Assembly: GCA_947452905.1 (NCBI GenBank)
Contig: CANGEP010000006.1
Coordinates: 1 to 64,000, forward strand
Direction: 5' to 3'
From: Bacteroidota bacterium
GTDB lineage: Bacteria > Bacteroidota > Bacteroidia > Chitinophagales > Chitinophagaceae
DNA: 64,000 bases
Part shown: piece after piece, positions 50,817 through 62,000 of the stretch
Position numbering within the stretch: position 1 is the stretch's first letter
How the letters are laid out: each line of letters starts with the position of its first letter
Notes under the pieces: model-generated
What the model saw: the letters and a program-made list of their open reading frames with translations, nothing else
Databases searched by the model: none
Told to the model about the DNA's origin: nothing
Made by a program: the position numbers and the translations under genes

Positions 50817-53636
50817 ATGCGATTTACTCATTTATCTATATCTAAAAAATGGTTTACCCTATTCATTTTGCTTTTTGCAGCACCCTGTTTTTCGCAACAA
50901 TGGCCAATCATTCAAAAAGAAGCTAAACCATGGACAAGATGGTGGTGGATGGGTAGTGCAGTGGATGCAAGTGGCTTAAACAATCAATTGCAAGAATTAC
51001 ATAAAGTAGGTTTTGGGGGTGTAGCAGTAGTTCCTATTTATGGAGCAGTGGGTTATGAAAAAAAATATCTTCCTTATTTATCCAAAGATTGGATGAAGGC
51101 TTTAGATTATACCACAAAAAAAGCGGGTGATTTACAAATGGGAGTGGATATTGCTTTAGGAACAGGATGGCCCATAGGAGGTCCACAAGTGAGTATTGCC
51201 AATGCGGCTACCAAATTAATTTTACAAAAATATAGGGTAGCAGAAAATAGTAAATTAACTGAGCAAATTATTGCTAAAGACAAGCGTGGCAATGTTTTGA
51301 GCGCTGCAAGTTTATCGCTGCTCATGGCCTATGACACAAAAGGGAATACGATAGATGTTACTGATAAAGTGGATGCATCTGGTTATTTACATTGGCAAGC
51401 TAATAACGGACCTTATGAACTAGTGGCTGCTTTTGTAGGCAAGACTGGTCAAAAAGTAAAAAGAGCAGCCCCTGGGGGGGAGGGCTTTGTTTTAGATCAT
51501 TTTTCAAAGACTGCGGTTACTCAATATTTAAGTTCTTATGATACGGCTTTTGGAAAAAGCAATCATGGAGTAAGATCTTTTTATGATGATAGTTATGAAG
51601 TTTTTGAGGCCGATTGGACGCCCATGTTTTTTAATGAATTTTTGAAACTTAGGGGTTACGATTTAAAACCTTATATAAAAAATTTACTAGAAAAATCCAA
51701 TGAAGAAATTACAGCTCGCATAAAAGCCGATTACAGAAATACATTGAGTGATTTATTGGTGGATCACTTTGCCAATAATTACACAAACTGGGTACATCGT
51801 AAAAAATCCATGAATACCAACGAGTCACATGGTGCTCCAGGGAATCTATTAGATTTATATGCTGCTGTTGATATTCCAGAAGCTGAAATTTTTGGCAGTA
51901 GTAAATTTGATTTTCCAGGCATTAGAAGAGATAGTGCCGATATCAGAAATGTGGATCCTGATCCCATCATGTTACAATTTGCCAGCTCGGCAGCGCATGT
52001 AATGGGAAAAAAATTAGTTTCCAATGAAACTTTCACTTGGTTAACTGAACATTTTAAAACAGCTTGGAGCCAGTGTAAGCCCGAAGTGGAGAATACATTT
52101 TTAGCAGGCATTAATCATGTATTTTATCATGGTACTACTTATTCTCCCACAACAGCAACTTGGCCAGGTTGGTTATTTTATGCTTCGGTAAATTTTGTAC
52201 CATCCAATAGTTTATGGCCTCACATTAAAGGTTTAAATGAGTATGTAACAAGATGTCAATCGGTATTACAAGCAGGTAAATCGGATAATGAAATATTGGC
52301 ATATTGGCCTGTATATGATCAGTGGCAAAATGCAAGTGGTATGGATATGCCCTTTAAAGTGCATAATATAGACGAATGGCTTACACCCACCAGTTTTTAT
52401 AAGAATATAAAAGATTTACAAGCCATTGGATATAGTATCGACTTTGCTTCGGACAAAATGTTATTGGCTGCCTCTGTAAAAAATGGCTTAGTGCAGGTGG
52501 CAAGTAATGGCGCTAACTATAAAATACTTTTAGTTGCCGAAACTAATTTTATGCCTTTATCAACTTTACAAAATATGATAAGGTTGGCTAAGCAAGGAAC
52601 AAAAGTAATTATGCAAGGGTTTCCTAAAAACATTCCCGGATTACAAGGGGCAGATAAAAAAATGCAGGAGCAAATGAATCAACTTATTTCGAGCTTGCCC
52701 CTAAAAAAAATAAATAATCAAATGAGTGAAGCCATTATAGGTAAAGGAAGTATAATAGTGAGTAATAATATGCAGGCGGCTTTGGGTTATGCTAAAATCG
52801 AAAGAGAAACCTTAACGGACCAGGGATTAAAATTTATTAGAAGATCCATTAACCATGGTAAGTATTATTATATAGTGAATCACACTGCGCAAGCTATTCA
52901 ACAAAATATAAATTTACAAACAAGCGCGCAACAGGTTTGGTTATTAAATCCTCAAACAGGGGAATCGGGTGTCGCCAAATTTGCAACTCATCAAAACGCA
53001 ACACAAGTGCTTTTACAATTGGCTCCTGGGGAAGCTATGATTGTACAAACAAGTACGCTGAAACCCTTGGCAAATACAGCAAGTCTTGTTGCCCATAAAA
53101 ATTATGAATACACCCATCATGTAGCTACTCCTATTGTTTTAAATAATTCATGGGAAATTAATTTTTCGAATGGCGGCCCTTTTATACCTAAAAGCAGAAC
53201 CCTTAATAAGTTGCAGCCATGGACCAGTATTTTGGGGGATAGTAGTTTACTTTCCTTCTCTGGTACTGGAACTTACACTACACATTATACTTTAGCCTCT
53301 AAAAATGCGGATGATTATGAACTTGTTTTAGATAAGCTGTATGAATCTGCAAAAGTGATTGTGAACGGGCAAGATGCTGGGCTTATTTGGAGTATTCCCT
53401 ATACCTTAAAAATAGGCAAGTATTTGCATGCGGGTAATAATGAAATTAAAATTGAAGTCAATAACTTAATGGCCAATAGAATTGCTTATATGGATCGAAA
53501 TAAAATTGAATGGAAAAAATACCACGAGATTAATTTTGTAAATATTAATTACAAGCCTTTTGATGCATCTTCATGGAAAACACAAATTTCGGGATTAGAT
53601 GGAACTGCAATCCTTGTACCCTTATTTTATAAATAA
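50817..53636 (+). CDS. glycoside hydrolase family 106-like (alpha-L-rhamnosidase)
   Basis: A 939-residue exported protein. Signal peptide ends around residue 26. The opening motif PWTRWWWMGSAVD (38-50) and HKVGFGGVAVVPIYG mark the GH106 catalytic barrel, followed by DYTTKKAGDLQMGVDIALGTGWPIGGP. Further markers are LYAAVDIPEAEIFG and HFKTAWSQCKPEVENTFLAGINHVFYHGT, all characteristic of this family. The C-terminal part ends in a galactose-binding-like beta sandwich (KVIVNGQDAGLIWSIPYTLKIG). GH106 enzymes release rhamnose from rhamnogalacturonan, arabinogalactan or ulvan-type chains. An esterase gene starts 7 nt later. Confidence 0.82.
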   Translation: MRFTHLSISKKWFTLFILLFAAPCFSQQWPIIQKEAKPWTRWWWMGSAVDASGLNNQLQELHKVGFGGVAVVPIYGAVGYEKKYLPYLSKDWMKALDYTTKKAGDLQMGVDIALGTGWPIGGPQVSIANAATKLILQKYRVAENSKLTEQIIAKDKRGNVLSAASLSLLMAYDTKGNTIDVTDKVDASGYLHWQANNGPYELVAAFVGKTGQKVKRAAPGGEGFVLDHFSKTAVTQYLSSYDTAFGKSNHGVRSFYDDSYEVFEADWTPMFFNEFLKLRGYDLKPYIKNLLEKSNEEITARIKADYRNTLSDLLVDHFANNYTNWVHRKKSMNTNESHGAPGNLLDLYAAVDIPEAEIFGSSKFDFPGIRRDSADIRNVDPDPIMLQFASSAAHVMGKKLVSNETFTWLTEHFKTAWSQCKPEVENTFLAGINHVFYHGTTYSPTTATWPGWLFYASVNFVPSNSLWPHIKGLNEYVTRCQSVLQAGKSDNEILAYWPVYDQWQNASGMDMPFKVHNIDEWLTPTSFYKNIKDLQAIGYSIDFASDKMLLAASVKNGLVQVASNGANYKILLVAETNFMPLSTLQNMIRLAKQGTKVIMQGFPKNIPGLQGADKKMQEQMNQLISSLPLKKINNQMSEAIIGKGSIIVSNNMQAALGYAKIERETLTDQGLKFIRRSINHGKYYYIVNHTAQAIQQNINLQTSAQQVWLLNPQTGESGVAKFATHQNATQVLLQLAPGEAMIVQTSTLKPLANTASLVAHKNYEYTHHVATPIVLNNSWEINFSNGGPFIPKSRTLNKLQPWTSILGDSSLLSFSGTGTYTTHYTLASKNADDYELVLDKLYESAKVIVNGQDAGLIWSIPYTLKIGKYLHAGNNEIKIEVNNLMANRIAYMDRNKIEWKKYHEINFVNINYKPFDASSWKTQISGLDGTAILVPLFYK

Positions 53637-53643
53637 TATTTTT

Positions 53644-54441
53644 ATGAATCAATTCCATATTTATCTTAAAAGAAAGCATTTTATTATTTCTCTTTTTGCT
53701 TTACTCATTATGTGTTCCTATATCGCCTATCAAGACAACCGGCCTGTATTCTATATTGTAGGAGATTCTACTGTAAAAAATGGAGATGGTAATGGAAGAG
53801 ATACTTTATGGGGTTGGGGTAGTTTTATGAAAAATTATTTTGACTCTTCTCAATTGGATGTACAAAATCATGCAATAGGTGGACGAAGTACACGCACTTT
53901 TATAACTGATAAAAGATGGGATAAAATTACCAGTAACTTACATAAAGGAGATTATGTAATTATACAATTTGGTCATAACGATGCGAGCCCCTTGGATGAT
54001 ACGGCAAGAGCAAGAGGTACATTAAAAGGAATCGGGGAGGATAGTGTTGAAATTTACAATCCCATCAGAAAAATGAAAGAAGTGGTTCATTCCTATGGTT
54101 GGTACCTGCGTAAATTCATAAACGAAACCAAAGCAGCAGGGGCAATACCCATTATATGTTCTCCTGTTCCTAGAAATAATTTTACGAATGGCAAAACCAA
54201 TCGAAGCACCGATTATGCTGTATGGGCAAAAGAAGTTTGTGACCAAACACAAACCTATTTTATCGACTTGCATCATTTAATTGCAGATAGATACGATAGT
54301 TTAGGAGAAAACAAAGTGAATTTGTTTTTTCCTAAAGATCATACGCATACTAATTTAGAAGGAGCACAACTTAATGCTGCTATTGTAATAGAAGCCATCA
54401 AACAAAATAAAGCCGGGGCTTTAAAAAATTATTTACGCTAA
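53644..54441 (+). CDS. rhamnogalacturonan acetylesterase-like SGNH hydrolase (CE12)
   Basis: A 265-residue exported esterase. Start ATG at 53644 (the frame open from 53599 overlaps the previous gene). SGNH block I GDSTVKNG (S42), block II GGRSTRTF, block III QFGHNDASP (N112), and block V PKDHTHTN with Asp-His complete the catalytic set. This fits CE12 enzymes, which remove acetyl groups from rhamnogalacturonan or related glycans. N-terminal hydrophobic stretch (ISLFALLIMCSYIAY) may act as a lipoprotein or membrane anchor. It follows the GH106 gene by 7 nt, giving a de-acetylation plus rhamnose-release pair. Confidence 0.82.
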   Translation: MNQFHIYLKRKHFIISLFALLIMCSYIAYQDNRPVFYIVGDSTVKNGDGNGRDTLWGWGSFMKNYFDSSQLDVQNHAIGGRSTRTFITDKRWDKITSNLHKGDYVIIQFGHNDASPLDDTARARGTLKGIGEDSVEIYNPIRKMKEVVHSYGWYLRKFINETKAAGAIPIICSPVPRNNFTNGKTNRSTDYAVWAKEVCDQTQTYFIDLHHLIADRYDSLGENKVNLFFPKDHTHTNLEGAQLNAAIVIEAIKQNKAGALKNYLR

Positions 54442-54450
54442 TTTTAGTTT

Positions 54451-55194
54451 TTAAAAACCAATTGAGTTACCGCCATCCACGGGAAGTATAACGCCTGTAA
54501 TATATTTTGCAGCATCACTCGCTAAAAACAAAGCGGTGGTTCCAATGTCCTTGGGCTCCCCTAAATAACCCATAGGTGTACGGCCTAAAGCTTTATTTTT
54601 TCGTTCAGGATCATTGTTTAAAGCTTTAGCACTCATCTCTGTGGCAATAAAACCAGGCGCAATACAATTTACCCTAATGCCACTTGGAGAAAGTTCAACC
54701 GCCATTGCTCGGGTCATAGATTCTATAGCTCCCTTGGAGGCACTATAGGCAATTACTTTAGGTATTCCATATTGAGATGCCATGGAGCTAATATTTATAA
54801 TGGATCCTTTTTTTTGTGCTAACATATATTTAACCACTTCTCTGGATAAACTAAAAATGGATTGCAAATTAGTTTCAATGATATTATCAAAATCTTCATC
54901 ACTTACCTCAATTAATGGTTTTTTCATATTGATTCCTGCATTGTTTATGAGTATATCAATAGTTCCATATTTTTTTGCTAATTTTTTTACAAAAGCGGGA
55001 ATCGATTTTCTATCTTTTAAATCAAAAGAGTAAGTGTCACAGCCTTCGCCCAATTGTTGTTTAACAGCTTTTAATTTTTTGGGATCTCTACCCACAACAA
55101 TGGTTTTTATTTTATTTTTTACAAATGTTTCGGCTATTGCAAGACCTATGCCAGAAGCGCCTCCGGTTACAATGGCTACAGATTTATTTTTCAT
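54451..55194 (-). CDS. SDR-family oxidoreductase, probably in the uronate pathway
   Basis: A 247-residue classical short-chain dehydrogenase: GGASGIG at 11-17, NNAG at 84-87, catalytic S137, Y150 and K154 (YSASKG), and PVDGG near the end. Position between GH67 and CE12 and near uxuA suggests it reduces D-fructuronate to D-mannonate (the UxuB step), or acts on 2-keto-3-deoxygluconate like KduD. No uxuB of the usual long-chain type is in this window, which favours the former, but the substrate is an inference. Starts 10 nt downstream of the GH67 gene. Confidence 0.7.
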   Translation of the reverse strand: MKNKSVAIVTGGASGIGLAIAETFVKNKIKTIVVGRDPKKLKAVKQQLGEGCDTYSFDLKDRKSIPAFVKKLAKKYGTIDILINNAGINMKKPLIEVSDEDFDNIIETNLQSIFSLSREVVKYMLAQKKGSIINISSMASQYGIPKVIAYSASKGAIESMTRAMAVELSPSGIRVNCIAPGFIATEMSAKALNNDPERKNKALGRTPMGYLGEPKDIGTTALFLASDAAKYITGVILPVDGGNSIGF

Positions 55195-55204
55195 ATTTCA
55201 CTAT

Positions 55205-57340
55205 TTATTTCCCATTGCCTGGAGCATAAGGGAAGTTAAGGGATTGGTAATAGGGTAAATCAAATTTTGCTTTTGGATAGTGGAGTGGAAAAGGTTGTTT
55301 ACTAAAAGTTTGAAAATATAATAAACAAGCATCTCTCCACCATTCAGCATCTTTTAATTGTATGTCTAATAATTGTTTTACTTGATCGTATCCTTCTGCA
55401 TTTATTTGCGTTGCAACGCTTTTCCATTGGCTGTTCATTTGCGCAACACCCTTTACGCCTTCATTGTATTTATAGCAAAGCTCATTCCATAAACTATTTC
55501 CATTTTTCATACGGTGATTCCAACTTACATGATGAAACCAAAGTAAATATTTTTCATTACAGGTACTGCTATCACTCCATTTATTTTGTACCCATGCCTC
55601 ATACTGGCTTATGGCATTGCTTCCAGTGGCGACTCTATTAAAACCAATACCTAAACTATCTGACCTATGATAATATACCGGATTCCAATCGGCTCTAGAT
55701 AGGGTATTGCCCCAAGGCATGGGTCCATAATGATGCCCATTGCCCATAATATGATGAAGCCCCAAAGGCGTCATATAATTAACCATATTTTCGTAAGACG
55801 ACATCATGATATCTTGAATGGTGGCCAACACATTTTTATCCTGTGTCCAAGTTTGTTGAATCCATTCATTGGCTATTTGACTAGCCGATAATCTTGGGTT
55901 CCAAGCCAATCTTCCGAATGCATACCAATTGGCTTGAGCAAAAGGATGACCGCACCAATTTATATCGTTCCCAATATTGGCCACTCCGCTAATGCCGCTT
56001 AGTCCATTTATTTTATTTTCTACAACGTCTATTACTTTTTTAGATGCATCTACATTACTCTCTAAAATTTCTTTAAACATTGGCCCCTGATACACTAAAT
56101 GAGTAGCTTGTCCTAAATATTCCTGTGTTATTTGAAACTCCATCATTACAGGTGTGTTTGGAAGGGCACCAAATAAAGGATGAAAAGGTTCTCTGGGTTG
56201 AAAATCGATGGGGCCGTTTTTAATTTGTACTAAAACATTTTTATTAAATTTTCCATCCAAAGGTTTGAATTCACTATACGCTTGTTTGGCTCTATCTTCA
56301 GGTTGTTCATTACTATATACAAAAGCTCGCCAAATAACAATGCCCTTATGCGGTGCTACGGCCTCCGCCATCATATTAGCACCCTCAGCGTGAGATCGAT
56401 TATAATTTTGTGGCCCTGGTTGACCCTCACTATTGGCTTTTACCAAGAAGCCACCAAAATCTGGAATAAGGCTATAAATTTCATTGGCTTTTTGTTTCCA
56501 CCAATTTTTTACTTCCTCATTGAGCGGATCGGCGGTCTTTAATTTTCCAATTTCTATGGGAGCAGAAAACCGAGCTGTTAAATACACTTTTATACCATAA
56601 GGTCTAAAAATATCAGCAAGTGCTTTTACTTTAACTAAATAATCGTGGGTTAAAAAAAGCGCATTGGCATTAACATTGGTCACCACGGTGCCATTGATAC
56701 CAATGGAAGCATTAGCTCTTGCGTAATCGGTATAGCGTTTGTCTTTATAATCGGGAAGTGTATGCCAATTAAAAATAGAAATACCAGCATAGCCTCTTTC
56801 TACCGACCTGTTGATATTATCCCAGTGATTTAAAATACGTAAGCTTAATGCAGGAGAGCTGGTAGTATGTATCTGAGAAGGATCAATTTGCAATTGCACT
56901 AATCTTAATAATTCAAAACAACCATACAATAAACCAATATTTGTTTTTGCTTGAATTTTTATTTGAGTTTTTTGTTGTGCATTTATACTCGTTTGAATAT
57001 CATAACCCTCTTCGTTAATTTTATTTTGGGCTTTGTTAATCTCAAAAATAATTTGCGCTTCGGAGACTTGATTAACAAAACGAGGACTTTGTTCAATCAT
57101 TTTTTTGCTAGCCAATTGTAATTCTTTTTTAAGTATGGCAATGGTTTCGTCTTGGGAATTTTGAGGCAGATAAATAACAGAAAAAAGGGTTTGATATTTT
57201 ACAAATAAATTTTTATTCGTGATTTTCTCATAACCCATCCAAAGTTCATATCCATTATTGGCTTTGCTTGTGTTATTAATGAATTGAAAAACTAGTATCA
57301 AAACCAGTACTCTAATTTTTGTCATTGTAGTTGTTATCAT
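55205..57340 (-). CDS. alpha-glucuronidase, GH67
   Basis: A 711-residue exported enzyme, start ATG 57340 (57325 also possible), with signal peptide ending near NTSKA. It removes 4-O-methyl-glucuronic acid from the non-reducing end of glucuronoxylo-oligosaccharides. The GH67 signature GFLVKANSEGQPGPQNYNR with probable general acid E305 is followed by SHAEGANMMAEAV, IVIWRAFVYS and DFQPREPFHPLFG. These give the Asp/Glu base pair in the family. N-terminal domain (30-150) is the hexosaminidase-like domain of the family. Divergent from uxuA, with 101 nt between. The product glucuronate would feed the uronate pathway next door. Confidence 0.88.
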   Translation of the reverse strand: MITTTMTKIRVLVLILVFQFINNTSKANNGYELWMGYEKITNKNLFVKYQTLFSVIYLPQNSQDETIAILKKELQLASKKMIEQSPRFVNQVSEAQIIFEINKAQNKINEEGYDIQTSINAQQKTQIKIQAKTNIGLLYGCFELLRLVQLQIDPSQIHTTSSPALSLRILNHWDNINRSVERGYAGISIFNWHTLPDYKDKRYTDYARANASIGINGTVVTNVNANALFLTHDYLVKVKALADIFRPYGIKVYLTARFSAPIEIGKLKTADPLNEEVKNWWKQKANEIYSLIPDFGGFLVKANSEGQPGPQNYNRSHAEGANMMAEAVAPHKGIVIWRAFVYSNEQPEDRAKQAYSEFKPLDGKFNKNVLVQIKNGPIDFQPREPFHPLFGALPNTPVMMEFQITQEYLGQATHLVYQGPMFKEILESNVDASKKVIDVVENKINGLSGISGVANIGNDINWCGHPFAQANWYAFGRLAWNPRLSASQIANEWIQQTWTQDKNVLATIQDIMMSSYENMVNYMTPLGLHHIMGNGHHYGPMPWGNTLSRADWNPVYYHRSDSLGIGFNRVATGSNAISQYEAWVQNKWSDSSTCNEKYLLWFHHVSWNHRMKNGNSLWNELCYKYNEGVKGVAQMNSQWKSVATQINAEGYDQVKQLLDIQLKDAEWWRDACLLYFQTFSKQPFPLHYPKAKFDLPYYQSLNFPYAPGNGK

Positions 57341-57441
57341 TAATTCAAATAAAATAGTAAGACCAAAGTAAAACTAAACATAATGTTTTTATATTGAACC
57401 TTACAACAGGAAAATTTAATAACTTCGAAAAAATAATTTTT

Positions 57442-58605
57442 ATGTTACATCAAACAATGCGTTGGTATGGGCCACATGATACCGTTAGTTTAATGGATAT
57501 TAGACAAGCAGGTTGTGCTGGCGTTGTAAATGCGCTACACCAAATACCTGTAGGAGAAATTTGGACCATTGATGAAATAGAAAAAAGAAAAAATTTAATT
57601 GAGGCTGCTGGAATGACATGGACGGTGATTGAAAGCTTACCCGTACATGAGGATATTAAAAAGCGCAATGGTAAATATGAATTGTATATAGATAATTATA
57701 AGCAAAGCCTAAAAAATGTTGCTGCCTGCGGGCTAAAAGTGGTTACCTATAACTTCATGCCTATTTTAGATTGGTTAAGAACCGATGTAGCCTATGAATT
57801 GGCCGATAAAAGCAAGGCATTGTATTTTGAGTTTGATAAATTTATGGTTTTTGATATCTATCTCTTACAACGTCCCGGAGCTGAAAATGAATACACTGCC
57901 GAGGAATTAGCCATAGCCAAAAACAAATTCGAACAAATGACAGAACATGAAAAACAATATGTTTTTAAAAACTGTTTATTGGGTTTGCCTGGCTCTGATG
58001 AAAGTTTTACACCCCAGCAAATTTTAGCTGCTTTAAAAACTTATGAAGGCATTACAAAGGATCAATTAAAGCAAAATTTATTTGCTTTTTTACGTGAAGT
58101 GGTGCCTGTGGCAGAAGCCAATGGATTACAAATGGCCATTCATCCCGACGATCCTCCCTATTCAGTTTTAGGTTTACCTCGAATTGTAAGTACTCAACAA
58201 GATTTATTGGATATTGTTAACTGCATTGACTCTCCTGCGAATGGTTTATGTTTTTGCACAGGTTCATTAGGTGCTAGACCAGATAATGATGTGGTAGGTA
58301 TGATTGATCAATTGGGGGATAAGATTCATTTTTTACATTTAAGAAACACAAAACGTTTTTCGAATGGTAATTTTTTCGAAGCTGATCATTTAGACGGTGA
58401 TACAGACATGTACGAAGTGATGAAAAAAATTGTTTTATTAATGCGTAAAAGAAATGTTTCCATACCCATGAGGCCCGATCATGGCCATCAAATGTTGGAT
58501 GATTTACATAAAAGCACCTATCCAGGGTATAGCGCCATTGGCAGGTTAAAAGGTTTAGCCGAATTAAGGGGTTTAGAGCTTGGGGTAAGTAAGAGTTTAC
58601 CCTAA
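57442..58605 (+). CDS. uxuA: mannonate dehydratase
   Basis: A 387-residue enzyme that dehydrates D-mannonate to 2-keto-3-deoxygluconate (KDG). Start ATG at 57442 gives MLHQTMRWYGPHDTVSL, the family N-terminus; a longer frame to 57394 is open but not conserved. Metal-binding and active-site motifs: MRWYGPHD, GLPGSDE, MAIHPDDPP, GLCFCTGSLGA, HFLHLRNTKR and RPDHGH. Length is near the usual 390. With GH67 and the SDR, it forms the glucuronate branch (glucuronate, fructuronate, mannonate, KDG); uxaC, kdgK and kdgA are not in the window. Confidence 0.92.
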   Translation: MLHQTMRWYGPHDTVSLMDIRQAGCAGVVNALHQIPVGEIWTIDEIEKRKNLIEAAGMTWTVIESLPVHEDIKKRNGKYELYIDNYKQSLKNVAACGLKVVTYNFMPILDWLRTDVAYELADKSKALYFEFDKFMVFDIYLLQRPGAENEYTAEELAIAKNKFEQMTEHEKQYVFKNCLLGLPGSDESFTPQQILAALKTYEGITKDQLKQNLFAFLREVVPVAEANGLQMAIHPDDPPYSVLGLPRIVSTQQDLLDIVNCIDSPANGLCFCTGSLGARPDNDVVGMIDQLGDKIHFLHLRNTKRFSNGNFFEADHLDGDTDMYEVMKKIVLLMRKRNVSIPMRPDHGHQMLDDLHKSTYPGYSAIGRLKGLAELRGLELGVSKSLP

Positions 58606-59006
58606 CTATACTGCACTGTACTGAAATCAAATTTGCCCTATAAAGTACACAAATATTATCTTAAAATATTGATATTCAATAGTTTAGTAAACCGCCTTCA
58701 CTATTTACATCTGTATTTTACTATTATTTATTCTTTTATCGCAATCGATTCCGTAAATATATGTAATCGATTACATTTATAAATGAGAAATTATTAGTTA
58801 TTTGATATCGAAAGTTTTGAACTTTTTAAGATTGCTTGCTACAATTTTGATCCTTTGCAAAGTAGAACCTAATGTAGGTAACCCTTTGTAGTCAAATCCT
58901 GTGAGCTTTTTAATTTGCTTAATACTTTTACTTATTTTTTTACATAAACAATAAACAAAAATTGCTGATTAAATTTTTTCTTTTTGACCTAAAATAACTA
59001 GCCATT
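58606..59006. other. 401-nt regulatory gap before susC
   Basis: No gene is visible. It contains the paired LacI-type operators at 58741-58775 and a further about 230 nt to susC with T-rich stretches. There is no clear TAnnTTTG promoter; TACAATTTTG-like elements are close but not exact. A long leader to susC is possible. Confidence 0.5.
58741..58775. promoter_or_regulatory. two LacI-family operator sites
   Basis: tgtaatcgattaca at 58762-58775 is a perfect 14-bp palindrome with the central CG of LacI-family operators. A second, weaker site with core aatcgatt is at 58743-58750. Their centres are 22 bp apart, about two helical turns, so they would lie on one face of DNA. The regulator gene is not in the window. 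Confidence 0.6.
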
Positions 59007-62000
59007 ATGAACAAAAAAACATGCGGAAGGTATTTATCAATACTATTTCTGTTTCTCTTCTCCTCATTTTCAATGTATGCCCAAAGCGTTCAAATTACGG
59101 GTAAAGTGAGTGATGAATCTGGTAAACCATTGGAAGGTGCAACTGTATCTGAAAAAGGAACCAACAAATCAACGCTTACCGATGCTAAGGGTACTTTTAA
59201 ATTATCAGTGTCTAGCGCAAAAGCTAAACTGACAATTACTTATGTTGGTTACGATCAACAAGAAAGCTCCATTAACGGCGCTACGCCAGTTTCTATTGTA
59301 TTAAAAGCTACCAACGAAAGCTTAAATGAAGTAGTGGTAGTAGGTTATAATACAGTTAAAAGAAAAGACGTAACCGGTGCGGTGGCGGGTATTAATCAAA
59401 ATGATATTAAGTCTCGCCCAGTTGCCAATGCGGTAGAAGCGATGCAAGGAAAGGTAGCGGGTGTTGATATCTCTTCAAACGAAAGACCAGGTCAAGTTGG
59501 TAGTATTACCATTCGTGGGGTACGTTCTTTAACTGCTTCCAACTCACCTTTATATGTTGTGGATGGTATTCCATTAATTACTGGTGGTATTGATTATTTA
59601 AACCCTAGTGATATTGAAACTATCGACGTTTTAAAAGATGCCTCTGCAACAGCCATCTATGGTTCTAGAGGTGCGAATGGTGTTATTATCATTACAACTA
59701 AACAAGGTAAAACAGGTAAAGTAACTTTAAGCTTAAATACTTCTGTAAAAATTGACAACTTAGTGGATAACATGGAGATGTTTAATTCTGCTGATTATAT
59801 CAATTATAAAAGATGGGCTTATTACTATGCTGGTTTAAATAATAAAACGGGTATTAGTGCAAACCCAAGAGGAGATCAACCTACTATCGCCAATGATAGA
59901 TCTTTATTTGCTGCCACTGCCGATCCTACTGCATGGAGCAATATCAATAAAGGTTGGGCTTCTGGTACTTGGGATGGTTCTCAAGTAGGAAATACCGATT
60001 GGAGAGGTTTAGTCTCTCAACAAAATGTTACTACCGATCACGTATTAAGCGTGAGTGGCGGTACAGATAAAATTAAGGGATATGCTTCTTTTGGTTTCTT
60101 AGACAATGCAGGTTCTATTAAAGGACAATCTTACCAAAGATATTCTGCGAAAGTAAGTTTAGATATCTCTGCTACTAAATGGTTAACATTTGGTAATAAT
60201 TTATCAGCTACCTATAGCGTTCAAGAATATGGACAAAATGGTGCAGGTGTTGCTACTATTGGTTCTCCTGCGAGTGGTTTATATGAGTCTGCGAGAGGTA
60301 TTTATCCTTATGCATTACCTTATGATTCTGCGGGTAATAGAATTTTATTCCCAGGAGGCGATAACGCCATTAAGAGTGTTGTTGACGAGTGGAAATATTC
60401 AAGAGATCAGAGAGTTACCTTACGTACTTTTGGAAGCATATATACTCAAGTAAATATTGGAAATTTAATTCCTGCTTTACAAGGTTTAAAGTATCGCTTA
60501 AACTTTGGTCCAGATATCTCTTTTTATCGTGATGGAGTTTATGTAGATGCCAACTCTGTTCAAAACGGAGGTAGCACTAACTATGCTGCTTTATACAAGA
60601 ACACTAACTTCTCTTACACTTTAGATAACTTAGTTTATTACGATAAAACAATTGGTGATCATACTTTAGGGGTTACCTTATTAATGAGCCAAACAGCTTT
60701 TAACAAAGAAACAAGCAATACTATTGGTAACGGGGTTCCATTATCTTCACAACTTTGGAATGCTCTAACAAGTGGTACTGTTACAGGTCAATTAAGTTCT
60801 GCTTCTGATTTAGTGCAACAACAATTAATGTCTTATATGGCTAGATTAAACTATAGCTATAAAGAAAAATATGTGTTAACAATGTCAATGAGAAATGATG
60901 GTGCTTCTCAATTAGCAGAAGGTCATAAATTCTCTATGTTCCCATCAGCTGCCTTAGCTTGGAGAGTGAATAAAGAAAAATTCTTTAATGTAAACTGGAT
61001 AGATGATTTAAAATTAAGATTAGGTGCTGGTATTACAGGTAACTCTGCGATTGCTCCTTATTCTACGCAAGGTTCTATCAGTTCTTTATTCTATCCTTAT
61101 GGTGGAACAAATGCTGCAGGTTCTATTCCTAATGCTGTGTTAGCCAACTTAAATTTAGGATGGGAAAAAACAACACAATATAACACAGGTATCGATTTCG
61201 CTTTATTTAAAAGAAGAATCACTGGATCAATTGATGCCTATACTTCTGAAACTACCGATTTGTTAATGCAAAGATCTATTCCTTCTGTTACTGGTTTCTC
61301 AACCACCTTTGCGAATATTGGTAAAACAGCTAACCAAGGGGTAGATATTAGTATCACTACTCAAAACATTAAAACTAAGAACCTAGAATGGTCTACTACA
61401 TTTAATGCTGGTTGGCAAAAAGAACATATCGTTACCTTATCTAATGGTGCACAAGATGATATCAATAACAACTGGTTCATTAATCAACCTATTGGTGTGA
61501 TCTACGGATATAAAGCGATTGGATTATGGCAAGCAAGCGATTCTTCTACCTTTAATCAATTCACTTCTAACTCTTTCTCAGCTGGTAGCGTTAGAGTGGC
61601 CGACTTAAATGGCGATAAGAAAATTGATCCAAACAACGACCGTACCATTATCGGTTGGACAAGACCACGTTGGGTATTGGGTATGACTAACTCTTTATCT
61701 TATAAGAATTGGGATGTATCTGTGTTTATTTACAGTAGATTAAACTACTTATATAATACAGGTGGTGAAGGTCAAGCTGCTCGTAGTATGCAAAGAAAAA
61801 TTGATTATTACACTCCTCTTAATACAGGTGCTTATTATCAAAAACCAATATTTAATGCAGGTGGTGCTACTGGAGATGCTTATTACCAAGCTTTAGGATA
61901 TATGGATGGTTCGTTTGTTAAAGTGAGAAATATCTCTTTAGGCTATACATTTAATGCAAAGTCAATGAGTAAAGCAGGTGTGTCAAGCCTTAAAGCGTAT

